NCBI GenBank assembly: GCA_945910005.1
Contig: OX246740.1
Coordinates: 49,091,353-49,155,352 of the forward strand
DNA length: 64,000 nucleotides
Origin: Isoperla grammatica
Lineage: Eukaryota > Arthropoda > Insecta > Plecoptera > Perlodidae
Direction of reading: 5' to 3'
This document shows, piece after piece, positions 11,936 to 22,039 of the stretch. The first letter of the stretch is position 1. Each line of letters starts with the position of its first letter. The translations under genes and the position numbers were made by a program. The notes under the pieces were generated by a model. That model was not told the origin of the DNA. It worked only from the letters and a program-made list of their open reading frames with translations, and made no database searches.

Positions 11936-12880
11936 TATTACACTGATACGGCTCAATTGTACGGATACGGACCTTAAGTTATCCAGATGTTATTTTATGT
12001 ACAGATATTTTTTTTTTCTGTAAATTTAACATTTTGTAGCATTTATATTTTCTTCAAAACTTTGAATATGAGAGAGTTTCTTACAATTCCAATGGCAAAT
12101 TAAGTGTATTCAGTACGTTAAAGGGATAGAATGCAATAGACCTTTTTCAGAATTGATCTAGGACCCTTCGATAGAGCTAATCACGGCCCTCTAGAGCAAT
12201 TCTTAAAATCATCTATTTCTCTTGTTGATGCTTGTTTGTTACGTGTCGAGTAATTATTCGTAAACTCCTCAACCCAGCATTCGTTGCATTGTACCGGTAT
12301 GTATGTAGGCAGTAAGAATAGACAGACGTTCTCTTCTCTCTATAGTGGACGTTTCGTCATTCGTCATCCGGTCAAATTAATTGTGTTGTTTAGAGTTAAA
12401 CGGAGGCGATAGGATTGGATGTGACGCGTTGCCAAGTAAACAGTCGGGCTGGGATGGTTCACAAGCGCGCGTCAGCTGTGCCAAATCTGATTGTTGAGAG
12501 CACTTCTATATAGAGTCTGGACGCGATAAGCGCTGTACGCACTTTCCCCGCGTATAGAGTATATTAGTGTGACGTCACGATTCCCGTGTCAACCAATGAC
12601 GAACCGTATTTGTGACTCCAAACAATCATGACAGTTGACAGATAGTTTTGTTTTTGCAAACATTGTAGCGAGGGTTATCCGTTCGGATATTTCGTTCTCC
12701 TTAACACGAAACAGCGAAAAAGAAGTTGATTGAACTGATAAGTCAATTGTTGTATTGATACAATTACTACTTTAAATAATAACAACGTTTCAGGAAAGTT
12801 GCTTGGAGTCAGATAGCTCGTCCGCCATTTAATCTGACGTCATCACTAATACAGTCTATTATGACCATCGGTATTATATT
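11936..12880. other. Unannotated region with CRE-like motifs
   Basis: Contains TGACGTCA palindromes at about 12571 and 12835 and a moderately GC-rich part at 12300-12600 with CpG and GCGCGC. It resembles regulatory DNA more than the AT-rich surroundings do. No TATA/initiator pair or exon could be fixed. Confidence 0.3.
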
Positions 12881-12897
12881 GTCACGTCTCCCTATGA

Positions 12898-13060
12898 GAC
12901 GTCACAGCGGCCATGATTGCGACAAAAAGTGATGTAGGCATATTCTAGATCTTTGACGGATATCATTCAAATTTCCTAGACGCATAAATGAGCATTCAAA
13001 AAAGTAAAAACAAAAGTGCCGCAATTTGTCAATTTTATTTTAAAAGAAACAGATTGAATT
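12898..13060 (-). repeat. Copy of a CRE-bearing interspersed repeat
   Basis: On the minus strand this segment ends TGTCGCAATCATGGCCGC followed by TGTGACGTC, the same as 46248-46274 on the plus strand. Upstream similarity includes AAATTTGAAT, GATCTAG and an A/T-rich part around TTTTTATTTTTG. A more diverged relative lies at 52384-52530. The shared TGACGTC core is a cAMP-response-element-type site carried by the repeat. Confidence 0.5.
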
Positions 13061-13278
13061 TAAAGAAATTACGATTTCTGTGCTCTACCACAACTGGCTT
13101 ATAATTAATTGTTTCTCCGTGGTAACGTCAAAATGTGGTCGTAAATATAATTGCTACGCGCACAGATGTAACGTACGTGCACCCTATGAATATTGTCGTT
13201 TGATGATAGCAATTGTCGTAAAAATGTGTGCCTACTGGAAAACAAAACTGGTACATTTAGCAGTTTAGTGAGCGTTTT

Positions 13279-13370
13279 GTGTCGTGGCTTGATAGTTGAA
13301 TTTGTAAGAGCGTCGGTGTGTAGAGCTGGAGGTTCTGGGTTTGATCGTCAGTCAGCGTAAAAAAAATATA
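13279..13370 (+). mobile_element. tRNA-like SINE head
   Basis: GTGGCTTGATAGTTGAATTTG..AGAGC resembles a Pol III A box region, and TTCTGGGTTTGATCGTCAG about 50 bases later fits a B box with a T-arm. An A-rich run follows at 13358. It is too divergent to be a functional tRNA. Confidence 0.4.
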
Positions 13371-13399
13371 TCAATCAATACCAACTACACAGCAACAAA

Positions 13400-14510
13400 A
13401 TAATTTAGTGATCATATAGTTATGTAGAAGTTTTACATTTTTGTCATACTTAGAAATTGATTACTATTGACCATGTTCATGATCAGCATTTCGAAATATA
13501 TTGTATGACTTAGCTTTGACTTGAAACAGTGTCATTTGTAAGGTGTTTAAAATTTTTATTTTATATTTCAATATTTGTATTAATTTATATTGTGTTACGT
13601 TATTATGGTAGTTTTCAACAAGACCCATATCAATCATACTAATGGGGTAGTGTCAGTTGCCACTGACAGTGCTGCTATCTGTCTGAAGCTCTAAGCTTAC
13701 ACGACATAGCCTATAGTTGGGATGTCAGCAGAGAACCGAAGTGTAACGTCCCTATCTAATATCTATCTCAAAGTTCACGAGTCGACGCTCCTCTTAACCG
13801 CAACACCAAACGGCTGGCTATGATGCTTCGCAATCCCTTAATCCCGTAGGAATGAACGTAAATTTAACTTTAGTGATAGTCAACATGTAACTTAGTTGGT
13901 AATGTATTTTGTAATCACTACACATATATATAAAGTTAATTGTTGATGTTTGTTATTTCTTGTGTGAATTACTTAATTACAACTTAGACGGGGGTTATTG
14001 ACTTAACAGCTTACTTAGTTTTATAATCTAACGGAATACGCTTAACTTTCTGAGCATTCTTGCATTATTTATCAAGTATAGGTAACGTATTTATTTAAGA
14101 GATATTGGCCTCAAAATAGTACAAAACTAGCTAATAATACAATAACTTGCATAGTTATAATAACACATCCAAGAAAATATGTAATGGGTATACTATATTC
14201 GTTTGTATTTTATTAGCTTAATACAATATTAAAAGGCTCTCGTATATTAAACGCAAACATGCTTTTATCAAAACAACATGGGTGGGATAATAATAATATA
14301 CATTTTAGTAATAACTCCAACCCGTGCTGTAGGGGGCACAACAACTTTTTACCTGATATGCCTCTGTTCAGACGCTGCAATTAGTTAAATTAGGGTATGT
14401 GTAGATTGTTTGGAAGTTATTATATCCTGGGGATGTTATGTTAGTAGTAAAACATCAATCCGAGTATTCTTCTAATGACTGAGGAAAAACTTTGGTGAAA
14501 ACAATCAGTC
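13400..14510. other. AT-rich, no gene recognised
   Basis: No open frame of note and no repeat with clear ends. Frequent TATA and poly-T/A runs make promoter calling here meaningless. Confidence 0.5.
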
Positions 14511-14512
14511 AG

Positions 14513-14585
14513 TGTGGCTGGAATGGTGGGTCGGCAACCTCCCGAATTATAGTCTCGCGTTTTACCGCTGGGCCATCTCTATTCA
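14513..14585 (-). mobile_element. tRNA-like SINE head, interrupted by a MITE
   Basis: On the minus strand ATGGCCCAGCGGTAAAACGC matches a Pol III A box region and GGTTGCCGACCCACC lies where the B box is expected. The TA-flanked MITE begins 10 bases away at 14596, so the SINE's upstream flank was probably the MITE's target. Confidence 0.4.
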
Positions 14586-14595
14586 GGGATGGATA

Positions 14596-14899
14596 GGGCA
14601 CTAGCAACACTGAAAGACAATAATAGAACAAATGAATTGAACTGATGGACAAACCATCTGCTGTCAAAATAATAAAACTGCAACCATAGAAATTAAAACA
14701 AGTGTAGCAATAGAAAGTGCTCACCATTTGAAACTTTTAATGATATACAACGACTAAGAGAGTTTTGTATGTGTATTTGTTTGTTTTTTGTTTTGTTTTG
14801 TTTTCCAAAATCAGAAGAAATTATTTTTTGACAGCTTGTTGTTTGTCCATCGATTCAATTCATTTGTTTCATTGTTGTCTTTTGGTGTTGCTAGTGCCC
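14596..14899 (+). mobile_element. TA-flanked MITE (Tc1/mariner type), copy 1
   Basis: Terminal inverted repeats begin GGGCACTAGCAACAC and extend inward for roughly 78 bases with high identity. The dinucleotide TA flanks both ends (14594-14595 and 14900-14901), as expected for the Tc1/mariner superfamily. The 304-bp element has no coding capacity. A second copy lies at 41262-41562 in the opposite orientation. Confidence 0.88.
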
Positions 14900-14909
14900 T
14901 ATTGATATA

Positions 14910-16447
14910 TCATGGTAGGGGACACGGTAAATAGGAATCCGATTGAATAATGTCTGCTTTAGTTGGATCTAAAAGTTATTGTTTATTGTTAATTGTCTAA
15001 TTATTCAGTAATTCTATAAAGCACCGTAAAAAGTATAGATTCAGCGCACCCCAGACTCTTTAGCAATGGGTCTCGTTGAAGTCTATCGAGATGCTTTTAT
15101 AAATTTACAACAAATAGCTATGTAAACTTAAACAGCCAAACCGTATAGTCATGTATTAACTGTGAAAGAAACGCATTAGATTTTTTCTTTAATGTTAGTT
15201 TTTAAATCAAAATTATTCTACATTGGCGCTCCCGGCGGAATTTTTCTTCTTTGAATCTCCGGAAATACGGTCGTTTGAAAATGCTACAGCTAGGCTAGTA
15301 TTATCTATGGACGGGGGCGTGAATTGCTTATTAGGTTCGTATCCAGTAAGGAATGAAGACATCAAAGTTAGAACCCTACTCTATATTCCCGATATTACGT
15401 TGTATTATATGTGTCTACGATAATAACTGTTCCGACTAACATCTGGTGCAAACCTGCTGGACTGTGCATGAAACTTTTGGTAGTTTACAAAGTAAAAGTC
15501 GCTCATAAAACGAAACCTTATTGTTTTCTATGACCCGATCTTTTAGCGTTTTGTTATAGTGCGACTTTACTACATAGCCAGCAGTTGTACCCGCGGTTTA
15601 TCACTATAACTGCTGGTTACCAAATACCTAAGGAAATAACATATTACTCTCCGATAAACTAGTGTAAAAAGCATTGAAAATCCGTCGAAAACTGTGGTGA
15701 TATAGTTTGTCTTATAGAGCATTTTAAAAACTATTAGGACCCTTTGTATGATTCTCATCACGGTCTTTTAAATCTTCATGCACAATAATACACAACAAAT
15801 AAAAATGTAAAGTTAAAGTTAACGATAATGAATCATGATATGGCATTTCAAAACTAATTTTTAACTGTTGTGTATTTTGTTATTCAAGATTTTGGGTACC
15901 CGTGAAAATAATCTAATAATGGGACCAATTTTAATACAGGTTTATTGATAAAATGCAATTACTAGAAAGTGGCTAGCCAGACTGAAGGTGAAACATGCAT
16001 AAAATCTTTATTTTCCAATATATTTATATCTGCTCCAACTTTGATTCTCAACTAAACTAAATTCAAGCGAATAAGTTCAAAAAAGTGTACGCGAATTTCA
16101 CAGCCAACTCGATCTCCGTATTCCAAAACCGGAAATAACGCCGACTGTGGGATGTGTTTTTATGTCGCCCCCCGAGCTGTCAGAAACACGTGTACTATCG
16201 ATGTAGTACACCGGAACATGGATCTGTGCGTCACTTTGAACACCTAATAAACGACCGTTTGCAATGGTGTAAACGAACAGTGTGGGCGGGCTATTGAATT
16301 ACAAAGTTTGGCTATAGAGAACCGGAATACTGCATGAGTGGTGTGAAACTTAATTATGTTGTTAACGCAAAGCTAAAAAAAAAAAAAACGATTCCTTTGC
16401 AGATGTATGAATAGACCAGTGGATGTATCATTCACCCATCATTCAAC
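14910..16447. other. No gene recognised
   Basis: AT-rich sequence with scattered short open frames. The frame at 15223-15423 lacks an ATG start and any recognisable domain. Confidence 0.5.
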
Positions 16448-16495
16448 ACCGACAGAGGTAGCTCAGAGGTTAGAAGCGAGATTCTAACACGTTAA
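16448..16495 (+). mobile_element. Truncated SINE head (A box only)
   Basis: GAGGTAGCTCAGAGGTTAGAAGC is like a tRNA D-arm/A box, and no B box follows within the expected distance. It is probably a 5' fragment of a tRNA-derived SINE cut by the neighbouring hairpin element. Confidence 0.35.
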
Positions 16496-16532
16496 AAATT
16501 ATGGAATAGTATCATTTTTAAATTATATCTTG

Positions 16533-16717
16533 AGAATGCTACTCAAATCGAAAATACGGACTGTGGTTTGGTAAGCTATTCTGATTATAAAATCCATAAT
16601 CGGTAATACAAATTCAATACAAACCCTAATAAAAACCATACTGATTATAATGTTTGATACACTATACCAAACCACAGTCCGCTGTAGACTCAGATTTTCG
16701 ATTTCGAGTAGCATTCT
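16533..16717. mobile_element. 185-bp hairpin repeat
   Basis: The left arm starts AGAATGCTACTCAAATCGAAAAT and the reverse complement of the right end is AGAATGCTACTCGAAATCGAAAAT. A second paired block, CGGACTGTGGTTTGGTA, follows in both arms, with an extra ~12-bp piece in the right arm. It is a MITE-like foldback with no protein coding role. No clear target duplication. Confidence 0.75.
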
Positions 16718-16807
16718 AGTGATATAATTGAAAAATTAACTTTTTTGCGGTTTTTTACGTGAATCTGCCCTTTCCCGTAAAGTTGAGTCCGGCTGAAGAT
16801 TTACAGT

Positions 16808-16902
16808 GGGTGAATGGGTCCGTAGTCTATTGTCCCACGCGAACCTGTTGTTCAGAAGCAGCTCAAACAAAGGCAGGAACAATAGACTCTATTCATTCAC
16901 TT
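16808..16902. repeat. Imperfect inverted repeat
   Basis: GTGAATGGGTCCGTAGTCTATTG (about 16810) and, on the other strand from the right end, GTGAATGAATAGAGTCTATTG form imperfect arms of about 25 bases. It could be a decayed MITE. Confidence 0.35.
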
Positions 16903-17102
16903 TGCTTCTCAACCCTGGACCAAGTCTAGTTATGTTTTTGTTGTCAAATAGGCTACACTGACATTTCTTTCTTGTCTATGTAAACATTAACAATCCGGTT
17001 TCTGGCCGGTTGAGTGCACAGCCTTCTATATAAACTGTCGTCTTGAAAGCCCCGGAGTCTGCATAACAATGTAAATTAAACATTTAGATGCTATACAGCT
17101 TT

Positions 17103-17170
17103 ATACGTACGGAGCTTTATGTCAAGGAAGCTACAGTAATTCTATACATACCGGAGCTTAAGTCAAGGAA
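17103..17170 (+). repeat. Short tandem duplication, 41-bp period
   Basis: ATACGTACGGAGCTTTATG followed by TCAAGGAA recurs 41 bases later as ATACATACCGGAGCTTAAG followed by TCAAGGAA. Two copies only. Confidence 0.6.
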
Positions 17171-17199
17171 AACTATTAAAATCAGTTTAGGTTGTTCTT

Positions 17200-18590
17200 A
17201 TAATACCGCTAGCCTAGCAACCTCCGTGCTCGAGTATTAATCGGTAATGAATATTAATTAATCATCTAACAAATACTTTATTCTTTATCACCCCGTGTAA
17301 AGCCAGTATTCATAGACGAGTCCGCGCAACTGTAAACCGAGCCGTTTGAAATATTTTACGTATTCCATTTCTTTATTACTATACACAGCCGCGCAATTAA
17401 CTAAAGTGCCCCCTTTTATCTCATGTATGCCCCATTTCCTTTGTTTTATTGGGCCACGGGATAAATAAATAAAGTAAATACTCTGATAAGATCGGGGCTG
17501 CCTCTTCTTTCACTCGTTACTTTCGCGAATAAAAAACCCCTTCTCGACGAAATGATGGGGTTTAAACACGAACGGTGAATGGAAACTTTTAAAAGGTCTA
17601 TGTAAATGAAAAGATAGTTGGTATATAATGTGAAAAAAAAGTAAAAAAAAGGAACGAAGTTCGCGCTCTTCGTTTTTTTCTTTTTTGTTAATGAATGTGG
17701 AGGTGAACAATTCTTTTATAGCGCCTTCTCAATGTGGTGGTAGCGACATGGCAATAAATTACAGCATACAAATTATAAAGCTTCTTAATCTTAGTCATGT
17801 TCTCACGTGAATAATAGAAGAAAAAACAATCTAGATTGTGAATATTCTCTCCCGCCTTTAAAAAATAAATCAAAGCTTGTTTATGTTTTGAACTGTTACG
17901 TCATGAACCGATTTTAATTGAGAATATTTGACCGTGTGCCGACATGTGGGTTATAAATAGACTCGGATAGTTGATCTTGAATTATTTTCATTGTCTCGAC
18001 GATCGTAGTGGTTATTGTTTTGTAGTCACGGTGGCTGGCTACGCCTCGCCTCGCAGCTTCTAACTTCTCCCGCTCGCTAGGGTGGCCGGGCTGGTTTTGT
18101 GTGGTCCTAAGTCGCGTGTCCAAACGGCTTCCAGGTCCTAACTAAACTAAACATTCCTCGGACGGAACCAGAGGTGGTTGGTAGGTGAAAAAACGACAAT
18201 GTGGGATGTGGGCTTGAATTATTATTGAAACGCGTGTTAGAAAATACAGTACAAAGAAGAACCAAAACAAACAATGAATACAACAACAAAAAGATGGGTA
18301 ATCACTTAATTTTTTTACTGTTATAATAATTGTATCGTTTACATTGTTATTTTGTACATTAGATGCAAACAATAATACAAATTATTATTTTTGTTTGTAT
18401 ATTCAATTTAATCAAAACCAAAGTTAAAATAGTAATTGTCCACATTTTTAAATTTCATGTTGTACTGTTTTGGTATAATAACCTGATTCATTTACGCATG
18501 GTCGTAGCTTGTATTTCGTTTTTGTGTTTTGTACAGTTATCAGAATAATGGATTATGAAACAATACCATAACAAAATATATTTTTCTTTC
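17200..18590. other. No gene recognised
   Basis: AT-rich DNA with some CpG between 17990 and 18130, where the minus-strand open frame has low-complexity sequence and no domain. It ends in the TTTTTCTTTCTAG tract before the peptide candidate at 18608. Confidence 0.45.
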
Positions 18591-18593
18591 TAG
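18581..18593 (+). promoter_or_regulatory. Possible 3' splice site
   Basis: A pyrimidine tract (TTTTTCTTTC) leads straight to TAG, 14 bases before the ATG of the small peptide ORF. This is a good acceptor and suggests a 5' UTR intron or an internal exon that reads ..IETKM into the ORF. Confidence 0.4.
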
Positions 18594-18607
18594 ATATCGA
18601 AACTAAG

Positions 18608-18817
18608 ATGATTTCTTCTTTTTTTCTTCTCGTTTTTTCTTGCATTGGTGCACCTGAGCCGTCACACAAACCTCCAATGAAATGCGGTTTAGATACACAC
18701 CCGTGTCGTCCCGATAAATGCTGTGAATGCGACACTGGCTCTGAGATCTGCTTACCAACCACTTCCATGTGTAACGAACCGACGGGCCCCTTGAATGAAA
18801 CGACGGGTCAGCTTTAA
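18608..18817 (+). CDS. Small secreted cysteine-rich peptide (candidate)
   Basis: A 69-codon open frame starting MISSFFLLVFSCIGAPEP, a short hydrophobic leader typical of a secretory signal peptide, with a likely cleavage near residues 14-18. The mature part has seven cysteines in the spacing C-x6-C-x4-CC-x-C-x6-C-x7-C (residues 26-55), then a Thr/Pro/Asn-rich tail with an N-glycosylation-type site (NET). A hydrophobic leader plus dense, regularly spaced cysteines is uncommon by chance in DNA this AT-rich. A splice-acceptor-like tract lies 14 bases upstream. ATTAAA at about 18854 could serve as a poly(A) signal, although it already sits near the next repeat. Small disulfide-rich secreted peptides include defence peptides, venom-like peptides and protease inhibitors. 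I do not recognise a specific family and assign no activity. It could also be the last exon of a longer gene or a chance ORF. Confidence 0.45.
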   Translation: MISSFFLLVFSCIGAPEPSHKPPMKCGLDTHPCRPDKCCECDTGSEICLPTTSMCNEPTGPLNETTGQL

Positions 18818-18855
18818 ACGGCAATGGGAAGCTCTCAATACTAAACCACGCAAAT

Positions 18856-19310
18856 TAAAGACATTTTATTGATATCTTGAAAAAAAGTTACCACTACGCG
18901 GCGGAATTTGGTTTTGTATCAACTAAATAACGACTTTAAAAACTGTCAATAATTGTAATTGTTACGATGAAAATTCCAATAATTAATTCTAATATGGAAT
19001 TGATTGCAGAAATAAAAACCGTAACAATTATTACAATATGCCGACATTACACGACTCAATACTTTCGTCAAACTTATTGAATTCAAGAACAAAAGCGAAT
19101 CAAAAACAATTTGTTAAAAAACTGCAACAATCTACGTGGCTTGTATTAATTGATGCTTTTTTTCCCTTGAATTCAATAAGTTTGACGAAAGTATTGAACT
19201 GTGTAATGTGGGTAAGTTTTGAAAGATCATTGTTTAGTTGATACACAATCGAATTCCACTCAGGAATCACTGTTTCAATATCTTGAGAACGTTTCTAGAT
19301 ACTGAACAAG
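18856..19310. mobile_element. Foldback repeat (family A), with an inner palindrome
   Basis: The left end reads TATTGATATCTTGA then GCGGAATTTGGTTTTGTATC and AACTAAAT. The reverse complement of the right end (about 19230-19310) reads CAAGATATTGAAACAGTGATT then GTGGAATTCGATTGTGTATC and AACTAAAC, so the arms match imperfectly over about 75 bases. The right arm overlaps the left arm of the next copy. Confidence 0.55.
19056..19197. repeat. Inner inverted repeat with ~32-bp arms
   Basis: TCAATACTTTCGTCAAACTT..ATTGAATTCAAG at 19056 and its exact reverse complement ending at 19197 flank about 80 bases. It may be the inner arm of the larger foldback or a separate element inserted within it. Confidence 0.75.
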
Positions 19311-19512
19311 TGATTAATACCCGAGATTTTGTTTTGAATCAGCTAAACCATTATTATGATTATCAATTATAAAATTAAAAACTGAAATAACAATCGAAAC
19401 AATTTCAATATTTTGAATGTTTTTAAATGAATTGTTTCGCTGATACAAAACAAAATTTCAGGTAAGAATCACTTTTTTCAATATCTTGAAGTTTTCTCCA
19501 GATATCAATAAA
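19267..19512. mobile_element. Foldback repeat (family A), second copy
   Basis: The left arm, CACTGTTTCAATATCTTGAG.. through GAGATTTTGTTTTGAATCAGC, matches the reverse complement of the right arm, which reads ATTGATATCTGGAG..AAGATATTGAAAAAAGTG..GAAATTTTGTTTTGTATCAGC. The copy shares its first ~45 bases with the last ones of the preceding copy, so two foldbacks are joined arm to arm. Confidence 0.6.
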
Positions 19513-19519
19513 TGACCGT

Positions 19520-20750
19520 AGAAAATAGAGCTTTCAGTTCCGCCCGCAACGCGCGCTGTACTATGCTATGTATATGTTGTGATACACGCAATCTCGATAC
19601 AATACGATACCGAACAAGTGGTGCTCGTATCTCGTTGTCGTTACTATAAATTGTAATTGAATAAATGTGCAATCTCACAAATGGCGTTTACTGCATGCGT
19701 AAGATACAATCAGTGTCACTATATACTCAAGAGTCTTGAACTCAGATTGGATCTGTGTAAAAGTGGGCGGGCCGTATCTGAATCCAGCTCTTACGTCACG
19801 CAATGACTTACTTGAAACATTTATTTAGGGTGGTCAGAATTTGAGAACAAAAATACGGGACGGATTTCAAAGAGATGTTAATTTTTTTTATAGTGAACTA
19901 CACAAGCGCAAAAATTTTTTTTTAACAAGCTGCTTGTATTATTGCAGACTGGAACATTTTTTATAAATATCAATTTAAAATATTCAATTATACTGAATAG
20001 GTACTTAAAAAACAGGACAAAGAAACGAACGGCAGCAAGTAAAGAAAGTGATGTGTTGTATGTTTTTACTTGCGTGTTCAAAGTTCGTGAAGAAGAAAAT
20101 AACCGTATTTTATAACTATAATCTAATGTTTAGATAAGAATACAAACCAAGGTGGGTAGGTTGGGTTCGCGCAAAGCGCGATATGTTTAAATTTAGATTA
20201 TTTTATTGGGGTTATTTTGTATTCTTTCAGCCGATATTTCTCCCAGCTGATAAGTTGCCATTTTTTGTACTGTATACTTGATGCAACTTTTATATCCGTG
20301 AGCCGATCCATTTTATCCATGTATATTGCGCGTTTTCGGTGAAATAAAGTGTGTTTATGCTCTAAAGTCTCAACCCTATGTTTTATTGTCGCTTAACGGC
20401 ATACTTAACGACAATGTTATGTGGCATCGAGCCGCAACACCTTATTTGGAATACAGAATACACATGAATAAACGATTCCTTTCAAGCTTAGTTTTTTTTT
20501 TGGTCTAGTGATGTCAATAAATATTTTCTCAGAGAACTATTTCATAAACTATTGTTTGTGGTTAGTGACTAGTCTATGACGTCACATCTCCATGGTAACC
20601 AATGTGGAAGGATTTTACGATATGTAATTTACATTTTAGAACTTTCTTATCTTTGGTATATTTTTATTGTCTGCCATAAAGGTCAATAAAGAGGCACTCC
20701 ATTTTCCGATTACACAGACGACGAAACTTTCAAATTTTCTTCTTATGTTT
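19520..20750. other. No gene recognised
   Basis: AT-rich. TGACGTCACATCTCCATGGTAACC at about 20577 combines a CRE-type site with a CCATGGTAAC motif, as seen in the repeats near 46 and 52 kb. It may be a further relic of that family. Confidence 0.4.
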
Positions 20751-20756
20751 TAATTA

Positions 20757-21020
20757 CCGATAGAGTTGGCTCAGTGCTAGCACACGAGGTTCTAGCTCGA
20801 GAGGTCCCCGTTCGATAACAGCTTCTGGCAATCCTCACTGAAGTTTATTTCCGAGATTTTTCTCTGTCGTATGGTGAATGCTGGGATTGGGTTATACTAA
20901 CAACTCTTGGACATTCCTTCCCAAGCATTCCTTATAGTACAATACTTATGTATGATTAGTCATAGGAAGAGGGTAATGAATTTTACCTGGGCAGGTTTCC
21001 TACTACAAATTATTATTATA
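20757..21020 (+). mobile_element. tRNA-derived SINE
   Basis: The head has GAGTTGGCTCAGTGCTAGCAC (A box region) and GAGGTCCCCGTTCGATAACAGC (B box with T-arm remnants). It is followed by a body, CTGGCAATCCTCACTGAAG..TTTCCGAGATTTTTCTC, and then by the shared segment GGTGAATGCTGGGATTGGG..GGACATTCCTTCCCA. The last part is also present at 11.8 kb and the first part at 21.3 kb on the other strand. The tail is A/T-rich (TATTATTATATTTTAAT). No open reading frame. The family resembles the tRNA-head-plus-conserved-body SINEs of invertebrates. Confidence 0.7.
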
Positions 21021-21301
21021 TTTTAATATAAAGGGCCTATTACAAGCCAAGACGACTTGATCTAGGCAAATGAGAACGAACACATGCCGCTGTTTTTTGG
21101 GGTGGATGCATCTGAGCCGGACACGGACATTCATTCATTACAAGTTAATATCAACGTTAATTAAAATCCAAAACTACTGTACATACAATTTTCTAAATTT
21201 TCTGTACCATTATTAGTTTATTACACATCAAGGTAGAAAACTTCTATAAAGGTTTCAGCCAATCATCGTAGTGAGTTAATAATTTATGGCGACTGTTTGT
21301 T

Positions 21302-21442
21302 AGAACTTCATCCAAGAATTCGTAATCTGGCTGAAGAAACCTCGGGTAAACCTTCAGTCAGGATTGTCAGAGGTGGGAACCGACTAGTGACCTTCTAAGT
21401 TAGGACAGCGTGTAATATGCTCAGCCATTACCACCAGTATTG
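21302..21442 (-). mobile_element. tRNA-derived SINE, minus strand
   Basis: Read on the minus strand: GGTAATGGCTGAGCATATTAC (A box region), AAGGTCACTAGTCGGTTCCC (B box region) and then TGACAATCCTGACTGAAGG with TTTACCCGAGGTTTCTTC. The last part aligns with the body of the SINE at 20757. The two copies face each other about 300 bases apart. Confidence 0.6.
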
Positions 21443-21454
21443 CACTTATGTATT

Positions 21455-21995
21455 GAGTGGCTTGGCAAGAACGTATAATATAATATATTCGCTCCCATGA
21501 CCGAACAGAAAACAGATTGCAAATAACTGAATAAATTCATGATGTAGTTCGGTTGAATCCATTACATAAGGCTTAACAATTTCTTTTAGATTATCAAACG
21601 TTCGGTTTCAATATCGTGAGCTATTGAAGAAGAAAATCGAAATTTAACCCGCCGGCAGATGAGTCGATCTAACCGTGCAGGCATTACCTACACTTCCATC
21701 AAAGCATCTCCGATTATTCCTTGTCTGCTTCTGACGTACAACACAAGTGTTTGAAGTTCTCGGTGTATTGGCAGCCCAAATGAAAAGTTGTAGCAACGTA
21801 ACTATAAACACTAGCAGCCACATTTTGAAAAGGCGCGATATTTTGAAACGTTGAACATTCTTTGTTTGACAACTTTTACGATAAATATGTATATGTAAGA
21901 TGAACATTAAAATACATAGAACCATTTTAAACAAGATCACAGACAAGATTAATCCTCTTCCCTCCGGAAATGTTTGAGGAGGTCCGGCCTCCCTT
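21455..21995. other. No gene recognised
   Basis: The 142-codon minus-strand frame over 21644-22072 includes a glycine run encoded by the poly-C tract and no domain. I regard it as accidental. Confidence 0.5.
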
Positions 21996-22034
21996 GCCCC
22001 CCCCCCCCCCCCCCCCCCCCACCAGCCGCCACTG
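21996..22034. mobile_element. Solo right end of a hAT-type element with a 24-C run
   Basis: A run of 24 C (21997-22020) is followed by ACCAGCCGCCACTG, the reverse complement of CAGTGGCGGCTGGT, a common form of hAT terminal repeat. No matching left end is seen upstream, so the element is truncated or too diverged. Confidence 0.5.
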
Positions 22035-22039
22035 ATAAA

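Noticed and set aside
12882..12905. Perfect palindrome at GTCACGTCTC..GAGACGTCAC
   Set aside because: The two halves differ at one position and are short; it is adequately explained by the CRE-bearing repeat end.
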